Positions 23,174 to 35,000 of a DNA stretch of 64,000 nucleotides are shown here, piece after piece. Both the position numbers and the translations under genes were made by a program. The stretch spans positions 12,937,065 through 13,001,064 of the forward strand of contig NC_063452.1 of the NCBI RefSeq assembly GCF_020379485.1. Reading direction: 5' to 3'. The notes beneath the pieces were generated by a model. The model was not told the DNA's origin, did no database searches, and worked only from the letters and a program-made list of their open reading frames with translations. Source of the DNA: Brassica napus. Its lineage: Eukaryota; Streptophyta; Magnoliopsida; Brassicales; Brassicaceae. The stretch's first letter is position 1. Each line of letters opens with the position of its first letter.

Positions 23174-26100
23174 ACAAGGAAGAAATCGAGATTCGAGGGC
23201 AAGACAAACAATCATTCGAATTTTTCGTGTATCAACCAAAAATATGAGTATATGACGGATCATAAAAATCAAAAAACAAACAAAATAATTGTAAGATCCT
23301 CAACTCGTTTAGCTGAATTTTATTTTTAATGTTCCCTTTTATGTATGTTATCCTAGTCAAAAAGTAAAATTTGATCATAATATAATTCAGTGTCCTAAAA
23401 TTGATTTAGGCAGCGCTTAGATGGTAAGTCAGACCTAAACGAAATGAAAGATTTTTAAAAATTGGTTTGAACGTTAAAAAGCGGTCTAAGCGCCCGTTTA
23501 GGGCCTGACAGGTTCAAACGCAGCGATTGCGGTTGCGGAAGTTTGTAGATGCGGATGGTTGCGGTTTCTAGCGGTTTTAAGAGATTTGTACGACTGGTTC
23601 TGCGGTTAGAAATTTGTGCGTTTGCGGGATACTTATGACTGGTTAACTACTAAATGCAGCAGCGGTTAAATAATAACTTAACAATATTTACATTTTATAT
23701 AATTATAAAAATATTAAAAATCATAATGCTATAATAAATATAAAAATTATATTTAGAAAGTTATAGTTTTAAATTTTTCAAAAATTATAAAAAATATTTT
23801 TATTTTAAAATATTATAATATTAACTAAAGTATAATAAATATATTTTAGTATTTTTATAATTTCAATTTAAAATTTTTATTAAATATTTTTATTTTTGTA
23901 TTTATATTGTTTTAAAAAAAAGAAAAAAAATGATCATCCCGCAACCGCAAACGTTAGTTGGAACCATCTTTTGAATTTATGAGGTTTAGAGCGGTTTGAA
24001 ACAGTTTGGAAAAGCTGCATTTGCGGGTGGTAGCAGGAAAACCAGTCACACCCTTAATCAATAGTCTCCTATAAAACGTTTGCTTGTGTCTCATCTCTCC
24101 GCGATGTAAAAAAAAAATTAACAAATAAGACGCAAACTAAACAATATGATGATGTTATGTGTGCTCTAGTGCTAAAAAAATGCCTAATTACCACCTATCA
24201 ATTTATTGAACACTGATATTAAACATGTAATAACATATAGAGAGAATTTGCTCAATATACAAAACACTAATGGAAATGAAAAATATATCAGTGATTTTGA
24301 CATAATTAATTCACTAACATTTAAGCAAAGAATTAAAGGTTCGGTTTTGTCCTTTCAACATACAGGTTGCCGGTTACTGGTAGAGATGACGTGGTGATTT
24401 AGCATCACATGAGAGACCGAAGGCAACGTCACCAATTTATTTACTATATGCAGAAAAAGATAACACACTGTCAAACAGAATGGAAAACAAATATACAGTA
24501 TAGTAAGTAACTTCAAATAGAACATAATCCTATAGATAATGCAAATATAATATAGATGTAACACAACATACATAAATAATGAACCACCGAATCCTCTTAT
24601 ACTCAAACCCCTACTTAGTATATATCTAAACCCTAGGTAGGATCCTATAAACTCAAATACAATCTATAAATTACGTTTAAAATCACATTTACTTGTTCAA
24701 TAAATAATACATAGTATGAATCTTATATAAAATAGTATATAAATGTATGTTTTATTTACATTAGCTGAGTATCATATGTAAAATAGTATAAAAAGAAATA
24801 AGAGCAATTGTTGATGAAAATAACATCTTTGAACTAGACATGATCCTAACATTTGTGAAACATTAAGATGAAACTAAATTTATATTACAAACAATCATAC
24901 ATAAAGAAAATAATATAGAGAAACGTAAAGAATAGAACACTATATCTAATAGTATAGTAACCTTACATAAATAACCGCAATAAAGAATACATACTATACT
25001 ATAGTTCTGTCGAATATAGTATAGTCTGCAACTTCATCTTCTTCACCTCATCCTTTTTTTCCAGACATAATGATACACATTTACTGGTCCACCATTGTTA
25101 TTCTTCATCACCATATAAATTCGAAAAGCATGACACATCCATATATTCACCGGTCAAACGTCAAACATTAATTGAGGTCCCATTCCATCGTTTTCACACG
25201 ACCATCGTTCTTAGAATCCGAGGAGCATCTTTTTCCGTCACCGATCAAGCTTTCGTAAACGGTCTTCTTCTTAATACAACGTCGCCGATGAAGCTATCAA
25301 TGACATCTCAGTCTCTTTCAATGAAACTATCCACCTTCCCCAATTTTGGTAAATAAAAACTTATGAGAGAGTGATGTGTGAAAAGTATAAGGCCATGATT
25401 TATTGTTTTACATTAACCATTTATTAGTTAATATAATTCTTGTTGCAGGTTGCACCGGTTATGAAGAAGGGCATAATCGCATTATTATATAAAATACAAT
25501 GTCTATGTGTGGAACTTAGGTCAATTTGTTAGATATTGAATTATAATTTTTTTTTGTGATATAGAGTGCAATTTCTCTAACATATATTTACTTTATATTG
25601 TTTGCTGCTCTAAACCAAAAACAAAAAGAAACCCTAATTTGAAAACATCTCAGAAATTAGGTATTCAAAATAACCATTTAGTCATGAATTTTCTCCTGGC
25701 CATTATATCAAAATCACTACAGAAAGTTGTCTGTTAATTCTAGCTAGAAAGTAAACTCAAAAGATTTTATTTTATTTTTTAATTAGTTTGGATGAGGATA
25801 AACCTATAGATAGTTTTACCATCTCTCCATCTATATACATGCTGATATATGTTGAATTTTCCATGAAAGTGTTGTTCCCGTTTGCCGTTTCATATTTGTG
25901 GTCATTTATAAGAGAATTAATATATCTAGCTTGCTTGAAATAGTCATGTTATTTCAAATGATTTTACTATTTTTAGTAATTCTATAATTCGGGCAACTAT
26001 TTTTGGACTCTTTCCCTTTACATCCTTTCTTATTAAGCAAATGAAGTTAAAAGCGAAATTCTTCCAAAAAGAATTGAATGTTACGCTTTTCATTTGGCCT

Positions 26101-26374
26101 GTACTAGTAAAAAACTCAAAAAGTGCGTTAAAGAGTACTGCATTCTATATGTATGGACTTTCCACCTATTTTTGAATTATTAAACTTGAACTCGTCAACT
26201 AGTTTCACACTTAATGGCCTTTTTAATTAAAAAAAATACTGGGTCAATTTTTAGTAAACTTATATATATGGCTCATTTTCAGTAATAAAAATATAAAAGG
26301 GTATATATATATTTTTTGTGCAACATATAAAAGGGTATATATATAACCTAAAACATTGTTGGTGAAAATACTTG
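23174..26374. other. AT-rich intergenic region with transposon debris
   Basis: No gene is supported over about 3.2 kb. It holds the hAT-like debris listed separately at 23395-24060, many poly-A and poly-T runs, and chance short frames. Nothing else is recognised. Confidence 0.5.
23395..24060. repeat. hAT-like non-autonomous element debris (GCGGTTGCGG type)
   Basis: The left side reads AGGGCCTGACAGGTT (about 23499). The right end, inverted, reads AGGGTGTGACTGGTT (ends about 24055), giving an imperfect terminal inverted repeat. Subterminal GCGGTTGCGG motifs and an AT-rich core lie between. Upstream, a second inverted pair around GCGCTTAGA (23416 and 23485) suggests an older element beneath it. 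I could not see an 8-bp duplication, so class is tentative. Confidence 0.45.
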
Positions 26375-26379
26375 CAACG

Positions 26380-26637
26380 TGTTGGGTAAGTTTTGATAGC
26401 TTGAAGCTCAAGATATCCTTTATCAAGTTGGATAAGGACAAGAGAAGCTTTCATATATATCTAGTAGTAGTAGGAGTTATCTATAATTATTAGAAAAAGG
26501 AAATCTACTCTAATATATATATATATACATACCGAGTTTGTGGTATTGATATAACGATAGAGGAGTGTTTTAGTTTTGAGCATATTTTCAATAAAGAACA
26601 AGTTCTTTATATTCGTGTATGTGTTCGAGCTACTTTA
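26380..26637 (+). repeat. 5' LTR of copia element
   Basis: Starts TGTTGGGTAAG and ends GCTACTTTA, 258 bp. Against the 264-bp right LTR I count about eight substitutions and two small length differences by eye. Contains a TATATATA box and an AATAAA. Confidence 0.93.
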
Positions 26638-26639
26638 TT

Positions 26640-26651
26640 TGGTATCAGAGC
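26640..26651 (+). other. Primer-binding site (initiator tRNA-Met type)
   Basis: TGGTATCAGAGC, the standard plant copia primer-binding site, immediately inside the left LTR. Confidence 0.93.
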
Positions 26652-26665
26652 GTTAGGTTACGATC

Positions 26666-27414
26666 ATGGGAGACGACAACACAATCATACGCACTAAGGA
26701 ATTCACACCACCAACAATCCAATGTCCTATACTGAACGCAACAAACTATACGGTATGGAGCATGAGGATGAAAGTCTTACTGAAGATCTATAAGGTTTGG
26801 GAAACCATCGAACCTGGTATAGAGGATCCAGACAAGAACAATATCGCAATTGGTTTATTGTTCCAAGCAATCCCGGAGTCTATGATACTGTAAGTCGGCG
26901 AGCAAGAGACTTCTAAAGGGATATGGGATGCGGTCAAAGCACGCAACGTAGGAGCTGATCGTGTCAAAGAAGCACGCTTGCAAACCCTCATGACCGAGTT
27001 CGACAGGATCAAGATGAAAGATTTAGACACTATAGATAGCTTCTCGGGGGAGTTGTCAGAGATGGCGTCTAAATCAGCGGCACTTGGAAAGATCATTGAA
27101 GAAAACGTTCTAGTAAAGAAGTTTTTAAATAGTCTACCAAGGAGCAAGTACATACAGATCACAGCATCTCTCGAGCAAGTCTTGGATTTAAATACAACCC
27201 CGTTTGAAGATATAATCGGAAGATTAAAAGCTTACGAAGAGAGAATTCTTGATGACGATCAAGATACACAAGGAAAGCTCTTATACTCGGATTCATATCA
27301 ACAATACAATGGAGCTCGAGGGAGAGGCCGTGGTCGAGGAGGAAGAGGATACAGAGGACGAGGAAGGGGCAGAGGAAATTCACAAGACACAACAAACAAT
27401 CAAACTCAAAGTCA
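26666..27414 (+). pseudogene. Copia gag, 5' part
   Basis: Capsid-type gag (UBN2/Retrotran_gag-like). It starts at 26666; the early NYTVWSMRMKVLL motif is typical. A TAA at 26891-26893 interrupts the frame, which then continues unchanged through the ARLQTLMTEFDRIKM region to an Arg-Gly-rich tract (27315-27380). It is cut at 27414 by CACTA-2, just before the zinc knuckle. Confidence 0.92.
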
Positions 27415-27854
27415 CACTACAAGAAAACAACGGTATTCTGACGGACATTCCGACGGAAAATGAAATCCTCGGAATATACCGAAGAATTTCCGAGGAAATT
27501 CCGAGGAAACACAAAATTGGGTTTCCTCGGAATTTCCTCGGAATATACCGACGGAATTCCGAGGAAACTACAGTCCGTCGGAATATTCCGAGGAAAACTG
27601 TGTTCCTCGGAAAAAACCGATGAATTCCGAGGAAATATTATAGCCGTTGGAGAGCCGTTGGGGGATTTTACAAAATTCCGAGGAATTTCCGACGAACTAG
27701 TTTTGTCCGTCGGAATTCCGTCGGAATTTCCTCGGTATGTCGGCAGGATTTAAACTATAAATACAAGCACTCCTCTTCCTCTTCCTCTTCATTCACTTCA
27801 TATCTTCATCCTCCCTCTTACTCTATTTACACACGAATTTGATTCATAAAAAAT

Positions 27855-28357
27855 ATGTCTTCTTCAAATTATTTTCGTTCTTGGATCGATCGACCTCATT
27901 TGGATCCGAACACGAGATTGCTTACGGAAGAATACCAACGAGGTATTAATTTATAAATTAATACACATGATGATGAATCATTCTGAAAAATATGTCTTCT
28001 TCAGAATGATTCATCATCATGTGTATTAATTTATAATTTTTCTAAATGTTACAGGTTTGTTATATCAAGTACCCCCGGGTAAGGAACAGAGATGATCCAT
28101 GGGTTACTGTTACAAGACTCAACCCGAGAGGCCGAGTTCAGGGAAGTTCTGAGCTGGAACACCCACTACAACCAAGCACATCCGGCAAGTGTAGTGCAGC
28201 AGAAGATTTAGCTGGAGTTGGCCTTGTAGTCGATTTAACCGACTTTGGAGAGGAAGCCGTCGTTCACGTAGAGGATGAACCAGTGATTGGAGAGTTTCAC
28301 CAAGATCCAGATTCAGATTCATCTGGTGATGATGACTCGGAAACAGACTACCATTGA
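27855..28357 (+). pseudogene. TnpD-like CACTA transposase, nearly all deleted
   Basis: A first short exon starts at 27855 and reads like the transposase-associated N-terminal domain (SSNYFRSWIDRPHLDPNTRL), ending at a stop near 27956. After a hairpin scar, an acceptor at 28054 opens the last exon (28055-28357), VCYIKYPRV then DDPWVTVTRLNPRGR, which matches the C-terminal DUF4216 part of TNP2 transposases and ends in an acidic tail. The roughly 700-residue catalytic region between them is gone. The protein cannot transpose. Confidence 0.78.
27951..28036. repeat. Perfect 36-bp inverted repeat (hairpin scar)
   Basis: The left arm, 27951-27986, is exactly complementary to the right arm, 28001-28036, around a 14-nt spacer. 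The spacer with the adjoining arm ends repeats the text AAAAATATGTCTTCTTCA found at the TnpD start (about 27848-27866). It lies exactly at the junction where the transposase middle is missing. Confidence 0.93.
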
Positions 28358-28640
28358 ACTTATTTTTTATTTTTTTTTTAAGAAATACCGAAGAAATTCC
28401 GAGGAACACTTGATATAACCTCTTTCCTCGGATAATAGTTATTTGGTTTATCTAGCAAGGCAAAGCTGAATACGAATTAAAAGCTACACAAAACACAACC
28501 AAATAAAACAAAGAAACCATGTAAAAGAAATACGAACTCATAATTAAGAAACCTAAAAAAAAACTCAGTTCAAAATTAACAGAAAATAAGACCATAAAAC
28601 GTTAGAATAGAAAAGAAAATAAAATAGCCGGTGATAGCTC

Positions 28641-30088
28641 CTACTCCTCGTCTCCTGCTCCAGATGTTCCTGCATCGTTGGGTCTCTTGGACCTCTTTCT
28701 TACCCTGTGTGTACCACTCGAACCCGAACCAGAGCTGGATGGAGAGTTGTCCCGATGAACTACATCATCCTTTTGGCAACGACACGGCCTGATACGTGAA
28801 ATGGCAGCCCATATCTTGTGTAGCATGTCGTGTTTGTCTTTATGCTCTGATCTCTCCAATGTTGTTGCTGGCGCGAAGTGGCGTTCGGTGGAAGCTCTTG
28901 CAGCTTGTACTGGCTGGAGTCTGATGGGAGTAGCTGATGGGGTTGTGAATCATCTGGAATGGCTTGTGCAGCCTCATCTTGTCCTTCTTCATCAACCACA
29001 CCCTTGCCTTTCGTCTGATATTTTGGCGTGAAGAAGGATGGCTTGTCTACTAGTGCGGTAGCAGGGGGTAGGAACTCAACTGCAGCCTCCGAAAGTAGAG
29101 CAGTCAGGCCGATCTGAGGCAGGTGGCAGTAGAGTGTTTTCTTCGCTCGGTCCTGGAATACGTAGACGTAAGGACCATCCCGATGGATCCTCGAGTGGGG
29201 ACCAGCTATGAACTCCTTACTTACTAGAGAAATGACATCCAGGTAGTTCCAAGCAATGTTGTTCGATCTGGCCAGTGCTACCTGCTGGTTCTCGCAGTCT
29301 ACACCCACATGTCTAAGGATCCGAGTAATCACTGCACCAAATCCACATGCATTGCTCTTGGATTTGGTTACTTTTCCCTTGTATCCTGCTAAGTTTGCGG
29401 CCAGCACCGCTCCCATGTTGAAGGCAGTAGCAGGTGGGAATGTAGAGTTTCCAAATGTCGGTAGCAAATGCCTCACACCTTGGTACAGGAGGCACAACTC
29501 CCATTGTGTGACTGATGCGGCTGTGGTTGTCCCGTATAGCAATGAGCCAATGAGGCGTGTCGCATATCTCAGTACTGGGCTCCGGATAAGTGACTCCTTT
29601 GCCTGAGAAGATCTATAAACCCCTGTGCCAATCGTTTCCCAGAAGTTCAACAGCTCTGAAGTCCAATAAAGACCAGATGTCCTCTCCCCCGCACTCAATC
29701 CAAATAGTCCGCAGAGGTCTGTGAAAGATACCTCATAGTATACTTTCTGCACTACGAATGCCAGAAAACCTTCCTGATGGCTATCATCGGGACGGGTGAC
29801 GTATGCGGATGCTATGAACTGGCGTACCAACTCCGGATAAGTGGGTTCCTTGAGGTTGCATAGTTGGCCTAGACCCATGTTCTGGAACAGTCCTTCAATG
29901 TCTGCTTTGATTCCCAATATTGTCATCGTCTCAGGACATGCTAGTTGTGTAGCCGGAACGGCTACCTTCTTCATGTTGTTGTAGTAGGTGGTATCAGACT
30001 TATCCCACTTCTTTGGCCTTTGCTTCTCCAGCTGTGACGAACCCTCTTCTTGTGTGTTTTTCTTTGCTGATGTTTTCGTGCGCTTCAT
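28641..30088 (-). pseudogene. Athila ORF1-like / plant transposon protein, antisense within CACTA-2
   Basis: From ATG at 30088 a 442-codon frame runs on the minus strand. Its N-terminal 30 residues are basic; residues about 35-330 resemble the Arabidopsis retrotransposon ORF-1 (ATHILA ORF-1, PF03078) or Transposase_32-type domain (for example LACPETMTILGIKADIEGLF, FTDLCGLFGLS, YATRLIGSLLYG, CGFGAVITRILRHVGV). Near 28860 the frame shifts by one: the overlapping frame 28641-28859 continues with SEHKDKHDMLHKIWAAISR and a Ser-rich basic tail, the more natural C-terminus, so a single-base indel is likely. Function of the family is unknown. It lies opposite to the two transposase genes, flanked by element-specific repeats, so it belongs to the CACTA cargo. 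Confidence 0.7.
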
Positions 30089-30596
30089 TCTCTACAAAAT
30101 AGAATCATTGCTCTCAACGTGGTTATAATCAATTAAGAACTCAAAGCAACATGAAAATGAAAAGCGAAATCGAGTTGTGAAAAAAAAAAACGAAATTGAA
30201 AAAAAATCTCTATCCCTAAATCATCTCAAATCATGTTCCAAACTCGTTGATCACAGACAATTGTGTTCTATTCCATGTTTAAACATCTGTTTCATGCATA
30301 TTTGATCAAGGAATCAACACGGAAATAAGAAATTCACAAAACCCAAAAAATTGCTCAAGAACACGATTTCAGAATGTGGAGATTCGCGGAGTATACCTGT
30401 CTTAGGGTGAAGACGAGTGTATGAATCAGGTAGAGCTCGAAAAATCAAGTGGAATAGAGCCCAAAATTGTTCAAATCGGATGATTATAGAGAGAGAAAGG
30501 GGGGGGGCGAATTATAGGGGAAATCGGAGGGGATGAGAGTTCTAAGGTTTAGATCCAAAAAGGTCGGGTTTTGCCTTATAATTCTGTTTTCCGAAC

Positions 30597-31470
30597 ACGC
30601 ATCAATCGATGCGTTTTTGTTCTATAACGCATCGATCGATCACATTCTTACGGCCCGGGCCATCTTGGTAATCGATCGATGCGTTTTTGTTATATAACGC
30701 ATCGATCGATGCGTTTTTAAAAAAACATACAAGATTTTCCGAGGAAATTCCGAGGAACAATTCAGATTGTCGATCGATCGATGGGATACTCTCATCGATC
30801 GATCACAATCTAACGGCCCGGTCCATCCTAGTAATCGATCGATGCGTTTTTGTTCTATAACGCATCGATCGATGCATTTTTAAAAAAACAAACAAGATTT
30901 TCCGAGGAAATTCCGAGGAACAATTCAGATTGTCGAAAGATCGATGGGATACTCTCATCGATCGATCACAATCTTACGGCCCGGTCCATCCTAGTAATCG
31001 ATCGATTTGTTTTTGTTCAAAAATGCATCGATCGATGCGTTTTAAAAAAAACATACAAGATTTTCCGAGGAAATTCCGAGGAACAATTCAGATTGTCGAT
31101 AGATCGATGGGATACTCTCATCGATCGATCACAATCTTACGGCCCGGGCCATCTTAGTAATCGATCGATTTGTTTTTGTTCAAAAACGCATCGATCGATG
31201 CGTTTTTTTAAAAAAAATTACGTTTTGAAACCCCAAACACTAGTTCGTCGGAATTTCCTCGGAATATTCCGAGGAAGAAGAGGGTTTCGCCGTAAGATTG
31301 TGATCGATCGATTTGTTTTTGTTCAAAAACGCATCGATCGATGCGTTTTTTTTAAAAAAAATTACGTTTTGAAACCCCAAACACTAGTTCGTCGGAATTT
31401 CTTCGGAATATTCCGAGGAAATTCTGAGGAAGAAGAGGTTTTCCTCGGAGTTCCCTCGGAATAATCCGAG
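30597..31470. repeat. Tandem 163-bp repeats rich in ATCGATCGAT palindromes
   Basis: The landmark CGGCCCGG recurs at 30651, 30814, 30977 and 31140, an exact 163-bp period. Each unit carries TTCCGAGGAAATTCCGAGGA and several copies of the palindrome AACGCATCGATCGATGCGTT or shortened forms. A shorter second repeat follows (about 31170 and 31310) sharing the text ACGTTTTGAAACCCCAAAC. No coding function is likely, although it opens a chance 204-codon frame at 30850-31464. Confidence 0.9.
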
Positions 31471-32114
31471 GAAATTCCGAGGAAATAGGGTTTTTAAACC
31501 GAAAACAACATTTTGCCGTTTGAATAACACCTATATAACCCTTATTAAGTGTCTTACGTTCATTATGAAGTCAAAAATTTGTTCCTTACCGTATAATTAA
31601 CACTTTTCTGATTGTATGAACGAAATCTCGCAACATAAGAGAAACACTTTTACATTTTAATGAACGGTAAAGGGAATACTTTCAATTAGTTTTGAAATTT
31701 GTTATTTCATGGTTTATGCTCATGTATACAAAGAATCCTCAATGGTATGCATTACAATTGTATAAGAAATGAAATACGGCAAAAAAAATTGATGTTTTGA
31801 AACCCCAAACACTAGTTCCTCGGTATTTCCTCGGAATATTCCGAGGAAATTCTGACGGATATTATACTATCCGTCGGAATTTCCTCGGAATATTTTCATT
31901 TTACCGGGCAAATATTTCGCGAAAATTGAAATTAGAATTCCGACGGAATTCCGACGGATAATGTCTGTCGGACCCTAGGTTTTATAACCACGAGCCCCTT
32001 CTTCTTCCCCATTTCTCTCTTCTTCCTCTGCGCGACTCCTCTCTTTTTCTCCGGCGATTTCCCCCTGAAATCCGACGATATCTCCGGCGATCTCCCTCTT
32101 CTCTTACACAAATC
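31471..32114. other. CACTA-2 internal spacer / TnpA promoter region
   Basis: Contains more TTCCTCGGAATATTCCGAGGA motifs (31825-31960), then a C/T-rich leader (31990-32110) preceding the TnpA-like gene. Confidence 0.5.
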
Positions 32115-34232
32115 ATGTAAGGACCTTATCCCACTCTCTTAGGTTCTATTTGTTAGGTTTTTGTGTAGTTTTGATAGATTTTTGTTAGGGTGATTGGTTA
32201 GGATTGTGATTTGGTTGTATAATAGGTTTAGAATTGTGATTTGGTTGAATAATTTGTTTTGTTGAATTGATTTAGAATTTTTTTATAATTTTTTTATTTT
32301 TAGTATTTATAAAATCGATTTTTGTATATAAAATCGATTTTTGTATTTTACAAAACGATTTTTCTATATAAATTCGATTTTTTGGATTTTACAAAAAAAA
32401 ATTCTATATAAATTCGATTTTTTGGATTTTACAAAACATTTTAAATATCTATAAAACTTTTTTTGTGATTAAATACTATTATTTGGGATTTAAAAATATT
32501 TTTCATATATATATATTATTAAAACTATTTTTTTGTAATTATTAAACAATTTTTATTTATTAAAACTATTTTTTGTTTATTAGAACTATTTTTATATATT
32601 AATTAAAAAAATTTAATATATATAAATCTTTTTCTGTGATTAAATTATTTGGGATTTTTTTTAATAAAAAAATTAATTTATATATTTCTGTATTTATTAA
32701 ATATATTTTTTTAATTTACAGGTCTCATGATGATCAGACCCGGCCTCGACAGCGTCGTGGTCGTGGTGGTACGGGGAGCCAGTCTCGGGATTCCAGCCAT
32801 TTTCAGGATTCCCCTTCGCCCCACAGCTCCAACCATACATCTCCCTCTGCTGCACCCGCTCATGCTCCTCTCGCTCCCGCTGCTGCATCCGTTCATGTTC
32901 CTCCGGGTCCTCCGGGAGTGATGAGGGTTGCGGAGTTGGTTCAACAGCCCGGTCGTGACCATCTTCCGTATCTCACTCCGTATCCACATGGACGGGGTCA
33001 AACATGGTAATTAAACATTTTTTTTCTTTAAATTTGGATTCATTATTAACCGTTTGTTCTTTTAATAAGGTTCAACCGATCCGGGAACGGGATCAGCGCA
33101 TGGATCAACCGTATGATGTACTCGGCCCTCGACAGTGGACATCCGACTTTCACTCACTTCCCAACCGACAAGCAGGTTCTGTGGTTTCGTCAGTTTGCGG
33201 TAAGTATTCTAATTTTTTACTTATATTTTTAATTTTTAATATAAATTTTCTACTAATTGTGTTTTTTTTTTAGCAAGAGTTCAACTGGAATTCCGATGAG
33301 ACGCTCTTTATCTATCACCACTTCGTCCATAAAGCAATGGACAACTATGGGAAGCAGATCCACGAGTGGAAGAAGAAGTGGGAAATCAATAAGGTTCGAT
33401 TTAATTTATTAAACAATTTTTTAATTTATTAAACTATTTTTTAATTTATTAAACTTTTTCTTTTTTTTTAAAAGGTCCCAAAGTCGATGAACGACACGGT
33501 CTGGAAGGAGTTGTGTGCGCATTGGGATAAGGAGGAGACGAAAGAAACTTCTTCCACCAACTCCACCAACCGCAGGAGCGACCGTAAAGGGAAGGGCATC
33601 TACAAGCATAACTTGGGTGCTCAATCTATTGCCACTCTCGGAGATCGCATGGTAAGTTCAACCGCTTTTTCTTCAATTATTTGAGTTTCAGAATTTAAAT
33701 TTATTGTGCATTTCTTCTAATTTCTAATGTTTCTTTAATTTTATGTTTTTTTCAAGGCGGAAGAAAATGATGGCGAGCCGGTCGATGATCTCGCCCTAAT
33801 GAGGAGGGAGTATACCAACAAGAAGACCGGCCAGATTGATGACGGTCTTGTGAGGGACGTGGTCGACCTGGTCCAAACTCAGGTGGTAGACGAAGTGTCT
33901 CAGCTTCAAACCGAGGATGACGCTTCGATGGCTTCGACCAACTTGTCCCGGTTTCGAATCAACGAAATCGTTGAATCCGTAAGTTCTTTTTTTTTTAAAG
34001 TTCAATTCATTTATTTCTTGGTTTAAATTTCTAAATTTGGCTTTTTTCTATTCAGTCGGTTCCAAAGAAGAAAGGACGTTTGTTCGGTTTGGGTCGTCGC
34101 ACCCGGTCGGTTCCTCCTTCTTCTGCACCACCGCCCTTTGTTGATCCAGAAGTAGTTACGGCTCAGTTGAAGGACAAAGATGATCGAATATCTTTGTTGG
34201 AGACCCAGATGGCGGCTCAACAGGCGGGCTAA
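32115..34232 (+). CDS. TnpA-like protein, Ptta/En/Spm plant transposase (Transposase_24 type)
   Basis: Accessory protein of CACTA elements, thought to bind subterminal repeats. The start codon is split by an intron: AT at 32115-32116, donor GTAAGG, acceptor at 32721, then G at 32722. Exons: 32115-32116, 32722-33006, 33070-33199, 33274-33393, 33475-33651, 33757-33978, 34056-34232, summing to 1113 nt (370 aa). The N-terminus is Arg/Gly/Ser/Pro-rich. The Ptta region includes [50 protein letters not shown] and [21 protein letters not shown] at 34230-34232 ends it about 30 codons early: the same frame continues (EAQRRLNQQMMKMMQRMYP) to a natural-looking stop at about 34322. It may still be functional. 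Confidence 0.85.
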
Positions 34233-34479
34233 GAGGCACAGAGGAGGCTGAACCAGCAAATGATGAAGATGATGCAGAGGATGTACCCGAACGAGGTGTT
34301 CCCGAACGTGCCAGACCCGTAGTTTTTTTTTTCCCCAATCTCGGAATGTTTTATTTTTATTTGTGAAACTTTGAATATTAATTAATATGATTTCAATTTT
34401 ACTTTTAATTTCATATTTTCGAATTTAAATTTCAGAAATTTTATTTTTTCAAAAAAATTAATATTTTTTACATTCCGAG

Positions 34480-35000
34480 GAAATTAATTATACTTTTCAC
34501 TAGATCGATCGATGCGTTTTTGAACAAAAACGCATCGATCGATCCGTTTTTTTTTTAAATATAGCGAGGGACATTTCCCTCGGAATTTTCCGAGGGACAA
34601 CTCCCTCGAAAAATTCCGAGGAACGGATCCCTCGGAATATACCGAGGGAACAGTTCCTCGGAATAAACCGAGGAAAAAGTCCGTCGGTATACTCCTATCG
34701 ATCGATGTATATATGTCCAAACACGCATCGATCGATGAACTTCCGAGGAATTATCCCGACGAAGTTCTCCTTCGGTATATTCCGAGGACTTTTCCGACAA
34801 ACAAGGGATCCTCGGAATTTCCTCGGAAATTTATTTCCTCGGAATTCCGTCAGAAAATTCCGAGGGATTTCCGAGGAAAAAAGAAATTTCGAGGAATTAT
34901 TTCCGACGACGTGTTTCGTCGGAATATCGGAATTTCGTCGGAATAACGATATTCCGACGAAATTCCGACGATTTTTTCCCTCAAAATCCTTGATGTTTTC
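34480..35000. repeat. Right subterminal repeat array of CACTA-2
   Basis: Dense direct and inverted copies of TTCCGAGGAA, ATTCCGACGAA and TTCCTCGGAA, plus two ATCGATCGATG copies (34503-34545, 34697-34737). Mirrors the left array at 27430-27740. Confidence 0.85.

Noticed and set aside
24600..24660. CTAAACCCTAGG text resembling telomere repeat
   Set aside because: Only one or two units (also near 3790-3900); not an interstitial telomere array.
27430..27740. Regularly spaced repeats that could look like a CRISPR array
   Set aside because: Eukaryotic genome; repeats are unevenly spaced, direct and inverted, and belong to the CACTA subterminal array.
30850..31464. 204-codon open frame
   Set aside because: It lies entirely in the 163-bp tandem repeat and its translation repeats with the array; chance frame.
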